Source: Bacteroidales bacterium UBA5382
GTDB taxonomy: Bacteria > Bacteroidota > Bacteroidia > Bacteroidales > Dysgonomonadaceae
Length of the DNA: 64,000 nucleotides
Assembly (NCBI GenBank): GCA_002409745.1
Contig: DHOU01000037.1
Coordinates: forward strand, 112,460 to 176,459
Reading direction: 5' to 3'
Each line of letters begins with the position of its first letter. The stretch's first letter is position 1. The notes below the pieces were generated by a model, which was not told where the DNA came from, did no database searches, and saw only the letters and a list, made by a program, of their open reading frames with translations. The translations under genes and the position numbers were made by a program. This document shows positions 45,017-54,003 of this stretch, piece by piece.

Positions 45017-45787
45017 ATGAATACGATACAACAACCCAATGAACATACTTCAGGTATAAAAGATAAATACCTCGATCAGTTGGAGAGCGACTTTCAATTG
45101 CTCACCGAGATCGTGCTGACTCAAATGACGCTGATTGCCCAACTGTTGGACGATACCCAGAATCCCGAATATACAAAGCAACTCAAGCGTAACGAAAAGA
45201 TTATCGATTCGCTCGATATTACCATCAAGGAAAAGGTTATTAACGCCATTATTCTCTTCACGCCTCGGGCGGTCGATCTGCGCAAACTCATGGCGTATCA
45301 CGATATGACCATCTCCATGGAACGTGTGGGCGACCTGATTCAGAATATTGTAGAAGGAATCCAGAAGATCGATTTTTCCATCGGCGGCTTTACGTCGTAC
45401 AAAAAAATTCTGCATAAGATGTTCGAACGTACCGACCACATGCTCAAAAATGCGGTGTTCGCCTTTAGCGGAGTGAGCAACGAAATGGCATACGATACCA
45501 TCCTGATGGACGATAAAGTCGATAAACTCGACCGGAAAATCGAGAAAAAACTGGCGGATGGGTTCAAAGATCAGACGAATGACTCCCAAACGCTCCTCAA
45601 TATTATGAGCCTTAACTCGATATCGTACTACATCGAACGTATCGGCGATAAGGCGGTGGATATTGCCGAGTCGGCCATCTATTTGATCGAGGGCAAAGAC
45701 GTGCGGCATACCAAATCCATTAAAAAGGCTTCGCCCGAAAGCGAGGAACCCGACCGCAACGACCCGGAAACCGCCCAAACCGATTGA
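45017..45787 (+). CDS. phoU: PhoU-type phosphate signalling protein
   Basis: 256 residues, all helical, two PhoU repeats (about 20-110 and 125-215). Motifs include the metal-binding acidic YDTILMDDKVDKLDRKIEK and SYYIERIGDKAVDIAESAIYL (the E-R-x-x-D pattern). It connects the Pst transporter with the sensor kinase to keep the regulon off when phosphate is plentiful. The last 35 residues (KSIKKASPESEEPDRNDPETAQ) are a disordered tail. Lies between pstB and the two-component genes. Confidence 0.93.
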   Translation: MNTIQQPNEHTSGIKDKYLDQLESDFQLLTEIVLTQMTLIAQLLDDTQNPEYTKQLKRNEKIIDSLDITIKEKVINAIILFTPRAVDLRKLMAYHDMTISMERVGDLIQNIVEGIQKIDFSIGGFTSYKKILHKMFERTDHMLKNAVFAFSGVSNEMAYDTILMDDKVDKLDRKIEKKLADGFKDQTNDSQTLLNIMSLNSISYYIERIGDKAVDIAESAIYLIEGKDVRHTKSIKKASPESEEPDRNDPETAQTD

Positions 45788-45874
45788 TTTGCAAAACAAA
45801 TTGAAACAGATTCTTACCTGTACGCACAGGGCGGATATGGATAAACAAAAACAACAGATAACCGGAAAAGGCTT

Positions 45875-46567
45875 ATGGAAAAAAGAATACTGGTTGTAGA
45901 CGATGAAAGGGATATTTGCGATATCCTTCAGTTCAATTTGGAAAACGACGGCTATATTGTCGATGTAGCCAATTCCGCCGAAGAAGCGCTCGACAAACTC
46001 ACCGACGTACACAGCCTCATCATCCTCGATGTGATGATGGGCGGCATGTCGGGCTTTAAAATGGCCGAAAAACTGCGCAAGTCGGGCAATACGATTCCCA
46101 TTATTTTCCTCACGGCGAAAAACACCGAGAACGATATGCTCACGGGCTTTTCGTTGGGAGGCGACGATTACATCCCCAAGCCTTTTTCGGTGAAAGAGGT
46201 GCTGGCGCGCGCGAAAGCGCTGCTCGTTCGCGCATCGCTCGTCAATAAACCGATGGAGACCAAATGGGTGTACAAGGATTTGGTGATCGATGCCACCAGC
46301 AACCGTGTCCTCATAACGGATAAAGAGGTATCGCTAACCAAAAAGGAGTTCGAGATCTTGTCGCTGTTGGCGCAAGCCTCGCCCAACGTGCTTACCCGCA
46401 ACGAAATCCTCAGCAGCGTATGGGGCGACAATGAGTTCGTGCTCGACCGCACCGTCGATGTGCATATCACCCGCCTGCGCAAGAAGCTGGGCGAATACGC
46501 CTCTATTATTGTCAATCGTTCGGGCTTCGGCTATTATTTGAATATTGAGTCCAAGCATCCGCAATGA
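45875..46567 (+). CDS. phoB: PhoB-like response regulator (OmpR family)
   Basis: 230 residues. Receiver domain with acidic pocket VVDDERD and phospho-acceptor Asp52 in LIILDVMMGG, conserved Lys in DDYIPKPFS. C-terminal winged helix: LTKKEFEILSLLAQASPNVLTRNEIL and DVHITRLRKKLGEY (recognition helix). It is the likely activator at the Pho box upstream of pstS. It overlaps the kinase gene by 4 nt. Confidence 0.94.
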   Translation: MEKRILVVDDERDICDILQFNLENDGYIVDVANSAEEALDKLTDVHSLIILDVMMGGMSGFKMAEKLRKSGNTIPIIFLTAKNTENDMLTGFSLGGDDYIPKPFSVKEVLARAKALLVRASLVNKPMETKWVYKDLVIDATSNRVLITDKEVSLTKKEFEILSLLAQASPNVLTRNEILSSVWGDNEFVLDRTVDVHITRLRKKLGEYASIIVNRSGFGYYLNIESKHPQ

Positions 46568-48336
46568 ACATCAAGCTCACCTATAAGCAGCGCATCGTAT
46601 TCTATTTTTCCATTATCATTGCCGTTTTTACGGTAGGGATCATCTTTTTCGAGCAACAACAGGTTCAGCACGAGCGAGCCCAAAGTATCGAAAGGATGCT
46701 GGAAAACAATGCCGATATCATTCATAATTATTTATTGAATAATACCGACTCGGTTCCTTTCCGGGTGTCTGCCGCCCACCGCATGGTGCAGTATATGCCG
46801 GCGGATTTGAGGGTGACCCTTATCGATTGGAACGGTAACGTGCTTTACGACAACCGGCTGGATGCCGACAGCATGGAAAATCACCTGAAACGGCCCGAAA
46901 TACAAAAGGCTATCGGTTTCAGCGCCGGCTCCAACGTGCGCATGTCCGCCAGCAATTCGGTGCGCTACCTCTATTATGCGAAAAAATACAACGAAGGCTA
47001 TTTCGTGCGTGTAGCGTTGCCTTACGATGTGAAGATACACTCTTTCCTGCATGCGCAAAACAGTTTTATGTATTTCATCCTGCTGTTTTTCATCGTCTGT
47101 GTCTTGATGATGTTGTATTTCGCCAACCGCTTTTCGCGATCGCTTAAGCAATTGAGCGATTTTTCGCTGAATGTGAAGAACGGGCAGCCGTTGCCTCCCT
47201 CGTTTACTTTTTCCGACGACGAAGTCGGGCAGGTGAGCGCCGACATTGTCGAAAATTACAACCTCTTGCAGGAAAACCGCCGCCGCGTAGCCTTGGAGCG
47301 CGAGAAACTGCTCCAACACTTCCAGTATTCGGAAGAAGGCATCGCCATTTTCTCGGAGAACCGCAAAAAAATCTATTCCAACTCGCATTTTCTGCAATAT
47401 TTGAATGTGCTTATCGATAAGCCGATGCTTGAAATCGAAAATCTCTTTTCCGATCCCGTTTTTCACGAGGTCGTGGCTTTTCTCGATGATCATTCGAGGT
47501 ATGACAATACCTTCGCCCAGCGCTTCGATAAGAGCGGCAAACAGTTTAGCGTGCGTGTGATTATCTTCGACGACAAGAGCTTCGAGTTATATATCAGCGA
47601 TATTACCAAGTCGGAGAAAACACGGCTGCTGAAGCAGGAAATGACCAACAACATCGCCCACGAACTGCGTACGCCCGTCACCAGCATACGCGGATATCTG
47701 GAAACGCTGCTCAGTATGGAGGCGAAAGACGTCGGGCGCATGCGCAATTTCCTCGACCGCGCCTATGTGCAAACGATTCGCTTGTCGGAGTTGATTCAGG
47801 ACATCAGCATGCTGACCAAGATTGAGGAAGCTTCCGACCGTTTCGAGAAGGAGCCGGTGAACATGAAGCAATTGCTCGATGAGCTCGGCGCGGACTTGAA
47901 TAGCAAGTTCAACGAAAAGCATAGTAAATATGTGGTCGATGTGGGGGCGGATGTCGTCATTTACGGGAGCCGCACGTTGTTGTATTCCATTTTCCGCAAC
48001 TTGACGGAGAATGCGATTGCCTATGGGGGCGGAAATATCGATATTGTGGTGCGCTGTTATATGAAAAACAAGGAAGCGGTGTACTTCGAATTTTACGATA
48101 CGGGCGTCGGCGTCGAGGAGAAACATCTGGTGCGCATCTTCGAACGTTTTTACCGGGTGAACGAAGGCCGCACGCGCAATACGGGCGGATCGGGACTGGG
48201 ACTTTCCATCGTGAAAAATGCCGTGTTGTTCCATCGGGGAAATATTGTCGCCAAAAACCGCAGCGAAGGGGGATTGTCTTTTCTCATGTCGTTTCCGCTG
48301 ATTCCCCTGGAAGAGGACCGGATTGAAGAAGATTGA
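46564..48336 (+). CDS. phoR: PhoR-like sensor histidine kinase
   Basis: 590 residues. TM1 (about 10-28), a periplasmic domain of about 130 residues, TM2 (MYFILLFFIVCVLMMLYFANRF), a HAMP-like region, a PAS-like segment (EEGIAIFSENRKKIYSNSHFLQYLNVL), then HisKA with the phospho-His in NNIAHELRTPVTSIRGYLETLL and HATPase with NLTENAIAYGG, YDTGVGVEEKHLVRIFERFYR and TGGSGLGLSIVKNAV. Coupled to phoB by an ATGA overlap and last gene of the phosphate regulon. E. coli PhoR has a shorter periplasmic part; a large one is usual for Bacteroidetes. Confidence 0.93.
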   Translation: MNIKLTYKQRIVFYFSIIIAVFTVGIIFFEQQQVQHERAQSIERMLENNADIIHNYLLNNTDSVPFRVSAAHRMVQYMPADLRVTLIDWNGNVLYDNRLDADSMENHLKRPEIQKAIGFSAGSNVRMSASNSVRYLYYAKKYNEGYFVRVALPYDVKIHSFLHAQNSFMYFILLFFIVCVLMMLYFANRFSRSLKQLSDFSLNVKNGQPLPPSFTFSDDEVGQVSADIVENYNLLQENRRRVALEREKLLQHFQYSEEGIAIFSENRKKIYSNSHFLQYLNVLIDKPMLEIENLFSDPVFHEVVAFLDDHSRYDNTFAQRFDKSGKQFSVRVIIFDDKSFELYISDITKSEKTRLLKQEMTNNIAHELRTPVTSIRGYLETLLSMEAKDVGRMRNFLDRAYVQTIRLSELIQDISMLTKIEEASDRFEKEPVNMKQLLDELGADLNSKFNEKHSKYVVDVGADVVIYGSRTLLYSIFRNLTENAIAYGGGNIDIVVRCYMKNKEAVYFEFYDTGVGVEEKHLVRIFERFYRVNEGRTRNTGGSGLGLSIVKNAVLFHRGNIVAKNRSEGGLSFLMSFPLIPLEEDRIEED

Positions 48337-48345
48337 CGGGAGATT

Positions 48346-48744
48346 GATGTGCGAGTGTGTAATGGCGAAGTGATGGCAGGTATTGCCGATGTGCGAGCGT
48401 GTAATGCTGAAGTGTTGGCAGGTATTGCCGAAGTGCGAGTGTGTAATGGCGAAGTGATGGCAGGTAATGCCGAAGTGCGAGCGTGTAACGGCGAAGTGAT
48501 GGCAGGTATTGCCGATGTGCGAGTGCGTAATGCTGAAGTGATGGCAGGTAATGCCGAAGTGCGAGCGTGTAATGCCGAAGTGCGAGCGTGTAATGCCGAA
48601 GTGATGGCAGGTAATGCCGATGTGCGAGTGCGTAATGCCGGAGTGATGGCAGGTATTGCCGAAGTGCGAGTGTGTAATGCCGGAGTGTTGTCAGGTATTG
48701 CCGATCTGCGGGCTCGTAATGCCGATGTATGAGCAGGTAATGCC
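48346..48744. repeat. Tandem array with a 21-nt period, 19 units (array 2)
   Basis: Starts 10 nt after phoR. Nineteen direct units of exactly 21 nt in two main forms, whose plus-strand translations are E-V-R-A-C-N-A (GAAGTGCGAGCG...) and E-V-M-A-G-I-A (GAAGTGATGGCAGG...). The forms mostly alternate, with one doubled unit near 48556-48597. A frame from the GTG at 48349 stays open to 48732 simply because 21 is divisible by three. No ribosome binding site, signal or known fold, so I do not call it a gene. It shares the seven-codon pattern [charged]-V-x-x-x-N-[A/V] with array 1 at 3255. Confidence 0.92.
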
Positions 48745-48909
48745 GGTGTGTGCAGAAGGAAAGGTGTTTTTTTTCAAGTCGGAAAAAAGTTATCGTCCGT
48801 TTAACATCATTTGCACGAAAAAATTTGTTTTGGTTGTTTTTTAATACTTATTTCGAAGTTGTATTTCGAATTTCATTTATTCGTTGTAATTTATAAAAAA
48901 AACAGCCTT

Positions 48910-49566
48910 ATGAAAGATATAGATATTCGTTTTCTCGCTATGATTGCCGCGGTAGCGAACGTATTGCAAAAGTATGAATCGGTTTGGACCACATTGGAGC
49001 GGTTTGCAACGGAGGCGGCAAAATTCTTAGGATTGAAGGTTAAAATGGAGGAAGAAGGGGTGAAAACCGAGGTCGAAACTTCGGGCGCCACCACCGGAAA
49101 GAAAGAGGTTGCCGAAGAGCTCTTCACCATGGTTGCCCGATTGAGCAAAAGAGGCAGTATTTATGCGTTGGATCAGGATAATATGGAATTGCACGACCAG
49201 TTGCGGGTAAGCCGCGGATCGCTTTCCAAACTTTCTAAAAAGAATGCTTCCATCAAAATTAATGATATTTATAACCGCCTGATGGCTTTGGGTGAAGCGA
49301 TCGTACCATACGGCATCACAGCCGAAAACCTGACTGCGGTGAAGGCATTGTCCGACGTGTTTAACCCGGCTATCGGCCGGACGCGCGATCTGATTATAGA
49401 ACGTTCCACCCATGTGCAGACGATACCCGAAATCAAACAGGATATACGGCGCAGTTTATATGTCCTCGACAGCATGGTTACGTATTTTGCCGGCACCGAA
49501 TTCGAAGCCGAATATAAGAATGCCCGTAAAATGACCGACGCCCCCAAAAAGAAAGACAATAAATGA
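48910..49566 (+). CDS. Unrecognised helical protein, copy 3 of the local family
   Basis: 218 residues from the ATG at 48910 (MKDIDIRFLAMIAAVANVLQKY). The earlier in-frame start at 48811 adds 33 residues of an odd hydrophobic, AT-rich leader and is less likely. Residues 60-215 align by eye with the copy at 5504 (SGATTGKKEVAEELFTMVARLSKRGSIYALDQ and, near the end, GTEFEAEYKNARKMTD); identity is low, so this is an old paralogue. Soluble, charged C-terminus (PKKKDNK). It lies 166 nt downstream of array 2 and is followed by a 15-bp perfect hairpin. Function unknown. Confidence 0.8.
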   Translation: MKDIDIRFLAMIAAVANVLQKYESVWTTLERFATEAAKFLGLKVKMEEEGVKTEVETSGATTGKKEVAEELFTMVARLSKRGSIYALDQDNMELHDQLRVSRGSLSKLSKKNASIKINDIYNRLMALGEAIVPYGITAENLTAVKALSDVFNPAIGRTRDLIIERSTHVQTIPEIKQDIRRSLYVLDSMVTYFAGTEFEAEYKNARKMTDAPKKKDNK

Positions 49567-49585
49567 AAGCCCGAGAATAGTTAAG

Positions 49586-49620
49586 TATCCGTCAAACCGC
49601 TTCATGCGGTTTGACGGATA
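49586..49620 (+). terminator. Perfect 15-bp hairpin after the helical-protein gene
   Basis: Arms TATCCGTCAAACCGC and GCGGTTTGACGGATA with loop TTCAT. No T-run follows (ATAGATATA), so it is either a terminator of non-standard form or an mRNA-stabilising structure. The next gene starts 22 nt later. Confidence 0.65.
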
Positions 49621-49641
49621 ATAGATATACAAAAGAGCATA

Positions 49642-49926
49642 ATGGAACGCTTTATCAATCCATTCTCGAACAGGATGCTACAATCGGTGGACTTAGCATC
49701 GATGACTCCGGAAGACCGTGACCGCTACGACGAAAGTATTAAAATTTATCGCGATTATGTGAATACGATAACGGATACTTCGCACAGAGAGCGAAAAAAA
49801 GGACAAACGGAAGGGCGAAAAAAAGAAAAGTTTGAAATTGCCCGTAACATGAAAGCCGAGAGTATGCCGCTTAAAGTGATTGCTAAAGTCACTGGCCTTT
49901 CTCCCGAAGAGATTGAAAGACTATAA
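49642..49926 (+). pseudogene. Internally deleted Rpn-family (PD-(D/E)XK) recombination-promoting nuclease
   Basis: 94 residues against about 280-310 for the family. It opens with ERFINPF, the usual Rpn N-terminus, then jumps to the C-terminal part: MTPEDRDRYDESIKIYRDYVNT, a charged linker (GQTEGRKKEKFEIARNMK) and PLKVIAKVTGLSPEEIERL, the closing helix-turn-helix-like segment. The nuclease core with its PD-(D/E)xK residues is gone, but the frame was kept. It cannot be an active nuclease. Confidence 0.75.
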
Positions 49927-49951
49927 ACAATAATAATCTATTAAAAAACAT

Positions 49952-51244
49952 ATGATAACAACAAGAAAAAACAACCGGAGGTGGCTCTTGGCAAGCCTCG
50001 CGGTGAGCGTACTGCTCGTCGCGGTCGCGTGCGACCGCTATGAATGGTTGCCTTCCACCGTCGATACGCCCCTGGCGGGCACCGTGTGGAAGCTGGAGGC
50101 GGTGGTTTCTTCCGATACGATTAAAACGGTCGGTAGCGAGGTCTCTGAAAAGAGTTACCGATTGTTGTTCGACCCCGCCGGCTATGCTTACGGGCGCAGC
50201 GCCAACAACGATTTATTTGGCGAATATGCTTTCGAGGAGCAGAAAAACACTTTCCATTCCGAATTCCAACCGATGACGTATGCCTTGGAACCGCCGGAAG
50301 GGGAGTTGTTCATCCAATGTCTGAACAATGCCTGGCGTTATGAATTGTCGGGCGATGTCTTGCGGCTTTATTTCTCTGGAAATGAGTGCCTGCACTTCCG
50401 CGCCACGGAGGACGACGGTACTATTGAGCGGGTCTTCGCCGATCCGCCTGAAGCCGCGCCGTTGAAAGGAACCGTCTGGAAACTGGAAGGATTCGGTTCG
50501 TCTGAAGGGAAACTCGTTACAGCCAAGCCGTTTACAATAAGGGCGTATCAATTGCTTTTCGAACCCGGCGGCAAGGCATACGGCATCAGTTCCGGCAATC
50601 ATTTACTCGGAGAATATGCCTTAAACGATGCGCTACGGACAATCGATATCGATATAGAAGCGGTAACGGAAGCGATGGAAAGGCAAGACGGATACGTGTA
50701 CCTCGAACGCTTGAACAATGCCGGCCGTTATGAACAGACCGATAATATCCTGCGCCTTTATTATTCCGATACGGAATACCTGCAATACCGCCCTGCGGCC
50801 GATCAAAATTACCTGAAAGGAATTTTCCCCGGTCTTTCCCAGTATGTTCCGTTTAAGGATAAGGTCTGGAAACTGGAAGGCTTCGGCGCCGGCGGCGGTG
50901 CGCTCACGGCCGCGCAACCCGATGATGAAAAGGCTTACCTGTTGTACCTGCAAAAGAGCCTGAATGCTTTTGGTACGACATCCGTCAACACGTTCGGCAC
51001 GGAATACACGATGGATGCCACACAGGGTACGTTAGCTTTCGGGGCGTTGGGGATAACGAAAATGAATGAGCAGCAGGATGGAAAACGATATGTCGATTGC
51101 CTTTCCCGTGTGTCGCGGTATCAGTTTGACAACGCCACGCTCCGGCTCTATTATTCCGACACGGAATATCTGCAATACCGCCCCGCACCGGATGACAATC
51201 CTCTCGGCAAGATCATTGAAAAACTTTTTCATATGAAGTTATAA
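49952..51244 (+). CDS. Lipoprotein with three tandem META-like domains
   Basis: 430 residues, lipobox VAVAC, so membrane-anchored in the periplasm or outer membrane. Three repeats of about 120-130 residues follow at about 40-155, 170-285 and 302-425. Each starts with GTVWKLEG/KVWKLEGFG, has a central YxLLFxPxGxAYG or similar, and ends with a LRLYYSDTEYLQYRPA strand. The order of strands resembles META/lipocalin-like domains that Bacteroides uses in many surface lipoproteins, but this is by eye. Repeats 2 and 3 are most alike at their ends, suggesting a recent duplication. Function unknown. Confidence 0.8.
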   Translation: MITTRKNNRRWLLASLAVSVLLVAVACDRYEWLPSTVDTPLAGTVWKLEAVVSSDTIKTVGSEVSEKSYRLLFDPAGYAYGRSANNDLFGEYAFEEQKNTFHSEFQPMTYALEPPEGELFIQCLNNAWRYELSGDVLRLYFSGNECLHFRATEDDGTIERVFADPPEAAPLKGTVWKLEGFGSSEGKLVTAKPFTIRAYQLLFEPGGKAYGISSGNHLLGEYALNDALRTIDIDIEAVTEAMERQDGYVYLERLNNAGRYEQTDNILRLYYSDTEYLQYRPAADQNYLKGIFPGLSQYVPFKDKVWKLEGFGAGGGALTAAQPDDEKAYLLYLQKSLNAFGTTSVNTFGTEYTMDATQGTLAFGALGITKMNEQQDGKRYVDCLSRVSRYQFDNATLRLYYSDTEYLQYRPAPDDNPLGKIIEKLFHMKL

Positions 51245-51338
51245 AGAGTTTTACTGTTCGCGCGGGCCTGTCAATCCTTTCAGTCTGTAACCTATGCGGC
51301 ATAAAGCCGCAAGACTTTTATCAGCAGGAAAAAATAGT

Positions 51339-52277
51339 ATGACAGTAGATGCTTATCAATTACTAAACAAGTCTTTCAGAAAGGAAGTTGTCTATAAGAT
51401 CGGAATGAGCGCGGGTTTTTTCTCGGAATATAATTCTATGATTCTTTCCATGTTATATTCTTTGGAACATAAAATCCGGTTTAAGCTTTGTTCGGGGCCT
51501 ACGAACTTTCATCCGGAGGGGTGGAATGGCTTTTTTCTCCCTTTTTGCGAACAGGTGGAAGACAGCAGCGGGCATTATAAGACTTGTGATTGGAAATATG
51601 CCCTTAAACAGATGGTAAGGGACGGCAGGTTTTCCGCCTATAAAAGTCTTTTACCCTATCTCTCCCCGACAGGAAAAGAGCTCAAGACACAGGAAGTCTT
51701 CGGACGCAGTAGAGACCCTCACCGGGCGAAGAAGAAGTATTATATACCGGAATTGGGAATCAACGGCAACATACAGGAAGCCTGTTCCAAATTAATCGAA
51801 ACAACCTGGCGATATAATGAAAAAACGCAAAAAAGTATCGACGGGCTAAAGGCTTCCGTAAACATTTCAGGAAATTATATCGGTTTTCACATTCGCTGGG
51901 GCGACAAATCAATAGAACACAAGCCCTACCCGGCGGAAGCCTACTTTGCCAAAGTGGCTGACACCGAGACTAAGAAGACTTTTGTGGCGTCGGATGACTA
52001 CCGCGCCGTTGACGCCGTGCGCCGGCTGCGCCCCGGGTGGGAAGTGTACACGCTTGAGCGAGAGGACGAGCGGGACTTCTCCTATGCCGGTTTCTTGCAT
52101 CAGCCGGAGGAAGCGAGGCAGGAGCAGTTGCTACGGCTGTTCGCCTCTGTCGATCTGCTTTCCCAATCGCAGCAGTTTATAGGAACATATAGCTCTAATC
52201 TGGGGATGTATGTAGGCATGCGCAATGCCAAAATATGTACCGGGGTTGATTATGATTCGTGGAGATTAAATTGGTAA
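51339..52277 (+). CDS. NodZ/FUT8-like fucosyltransferase
   Basis: 312 residues from the ATG at 51339, which has an AGGAAA ribosome site; the frame is open from 51294 but the earlier part has no such site. The C-terminal half holds the GT23-type motifs: YIGFHIRWGDKS (family HIRRxDK), KTFVASDDYRAVDAVRRLRPGWEVYTL, and QFIGTYSSNLGMYVGMRN (family GTFSSxxxR). It would transfer fucose from GDP-fucose to a surface glycan. The HIRR arginine is Trp here (HIRW), a change that may alter substrate choice. Neighbours: GT39-like and flavoprotein genes. Confidence 0.75.
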   Translation: MTVDAYQLLNKSFRKEVVYKIGMSAGFFSEYNSMILSMLYSLEHKIRFKLCSGPTNFHPEGWNGFFLPFCEQVEDSSGHYKTCDWKYALKQMVRDGRFSAYKSLLPYLSPTGKELKTQEVFGRSRDPHRAKKKYYIPELGINGNIQEACSKLIETTWRYNEKTQKSIDGLKASVNISGNYIGFHIRWGDKSIEHKPYPAEAYFAKVADTETKKTFVASDDYRAVDAVRRLRPGWEVYTLEREDERDFSYAGFLHQPEEARQEQLLRLFASVDLLSQSQQFIGTYSSNLGMYVGMRNAKICTGVDYDSWRLNW

Positions 52278-52451
52278 CTCAATTTTTATGGGAAGAGAAG
52301 AATTCAATAGTTGTTATATTCGTAAATTATTTCTAATCAGTGCCTGTATAAAATAATTATTAATCCATTATATCCGAAGTTGAGATGAAACAGATATCCA
52401 AAATCTCCCTGAAAGGGGAATCTCTTTTTATGCTGCTGCTGGCCGTTATTT

Positions 52452-54002
52452 TTGCCATTGTGTATGGTACGCATATTCGATCCCAAACTCGATCTGAACG
52501 GAGACAATGCACGGTACATCCAATTGGCAAAGAATATTTCCGCCGGACTGGGTTATAATAATGAATCGATAAACGGGCTGACTCCCGAAGGCCATTTTCC
52601 GCCGGGTTATCCCGCCTTTCTCTCCGCATTCATGTCTATCGGAATAAATAATCTGATATTTTTTAAAGTGTTGAACGGGATATTGTTATTTCTTAGTCTT
52701 GCCTTGTTATTCTATCTTGTACGAAAGATAACGGATAATGCGGTTCTGGCATTCACTGTTTCGTTGCTTCCCCTATTTTGCCCCCAATTATTGCATTTTT
52801 CGACCATTGTCATGTCGGAAATGTTATTTCTATTCCTTTCTGTTATGTGCTTGTTCGCTTTATTCCGCTACACCGGGTCTTCCCGGAACTTTTGGAAGTC
52901 GCCTTGGTTCTACTTCGCGGTTATTGCAGCGGGGATTTCGTATTATGTGCGGGCTACAGGTTATGCCGTTGTTTTCGGTTTGCTCTTGTTTTTCCTCTTC
53001 CGGAAAGAATGGAAACAATTATTGGCTTCGCTATTCGGATGTATATTGATTATTATTCCTTGGATGATACGCGGTAGGGAACTCGGCGGAAACAGATACC
53101 TTCGAGAAGTGTTGGCTGTGAATATCTGGAGGCCGGAAGAAGGCAGTATTTCCACAGTGGGCGATTTCCTCCGGAAAGTAGGGCATAACTTTGACGAGTC
53201 GATTATCAAAGGAACGAAAGAAATTTTATTTCCGTTTATTCCGGTCGATTATAATGTGATGTCCGGCTTTCTCGGAGTAGTTGGAGGTCTACTGATATTG
53301 GTCGTTATCTTTTATGGAGCTTGGAGGTTGAAACCTCTTCGTTGGGCCGTTATCGGTTATATTGTCGGTACCGTCGGTATGGTGAGTATAGGCACGGGCG
53401 GAAACGGAAGCCGGTATATCGTGCCGGTTGCCCCCGTATTGTTTGTCTGTTTTTATGTAGGCATTTATTATATGGTAAAGCAGTTTATCGTAAAAAAGGA
53501 AAGCCCGTCTTTTCGTTCTTTTCCGTATGCCTTTTTGCTGATAGCGATGTTGATGTTTCCGAGTGTAAAGACAATGGGCGAAATGTCGAAGCAGCCATAT
53601 CCGCCTGCTTATCAGAATTTCTTTGTGATAGCGAAGGAAATGCAAAGACAATTGCCGCCGCGCATGGTGTGTTGTTCCCGTAAACCGGAATTGTTCAACT
53701 ATTTTGCCGATAAGATGCATGCGGTGAATTATAAATATACGACCGATTGCGATGAACTGTTGCGGGATCTGATCGATAAAAAAGTGGATTTTGTTATTTT
53801 GGAACAATTGGGCTATTCGTCTACGCAGCGGTATCTGTATCCGGCAATAGAGGCCAATCCCGAATTGTTCCCGGTGGTGTGGCACTTGCCCAATCCTGAT
53901 ACTTACCTGCTTCGTTTCGACCGGCAAAAAGCAGAAAGAAAGACGGGAAAGCCATTAAAGGAGGAGTATTACGAACAAAAAGAAAAGGAAGAAAAGAGGT
54001 AA
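52452..54002 (+). CDS. GT39-like membrane glycosyltransferase, probable N-terminal frameshift
   Basis: Multispanning (about eleven helices) lipid-linked-sugar or mannosyl/arabinosyl-type transferase of the GT-C class. The catalytic first loop [27 protein letters not shown] is present. The expected first helix is in another frame: an ATG at 52385 starts [29 protein letters not shown], a good signal-anchor, but this frame stops soon after, and the conserved loop continues one frame over from about 52470. Either a one-base (or two-base) change broke the gene, or the sequence has an error, or translation begins at TTG 52452 or ATG 52464. Next gene is 2 nt away. Confidence 0.75.
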   Translation: MPLCMVRIFDPKLDLNGDNARYIQLAKNISAGLGYNNESINGLTPEGHFPPGYPAFLSAFMSIGINNLIFFKVLNGILLFLSLALLFYLVRKITDNAVLAFTVSLLPLFCPQLLHFSTIVMSEMLFLFLSVMCLFALFRYTGSSRNFWKSPWFYFAVIAAGISYYVRATGYAVVFGLLLFFLFRKEWKQLLASLFGCILIIIPWMIRGRELGGNRYLREVLAVNIWRPEEGSISTVGDFLRKVGHNFDESIIKGTKEILFPFIPVDYNVMSGFLGVVGGLLILVVIFYGAWRLKPLRWAVIGYIVGTVGMVSIGTGGNGSRYIVPVAPVLFVCFYVGIYYMVKQFIVKKESPSFRSFPYAFLLIAMLMFPSVKTMGEMSKQPYPPAYQNFFVIAKEMQRQLPPRMVCCSRKPELFNYFADKMHAVNYKYTTDCDELLRDLIDKKVDFVILEQLGYSSTQRYLYPAIEANPELFPVVWHLPNPDTYLLRFDRQKAERKTGKPLKEEYYEQKEKEEKR

Positions 54003-54003
54003 T

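Noticed and set aside
45050..46012. 320-residue ORF antisense to phoU and phoB
   Set aside because: Opposite to two well-supported genes and spans their gap; no recognisable motif.
48349..48732. 127-residue repeat protein in array 2
   Set aside because: Starts at a GTG within the first repeat with no ribosome site; composition is only the repeated heptads. Kept as repeat, although translation is not excluded.
48346..48744. CRISPR array
   Set aside because: No spacers, direct contiguous units; no cas genes.
53289..53927. 212-residue ORF antisense to the GT39-like gene
   Set aside because: Shadow ORF rich in His/Arg, typical of antisense reading.
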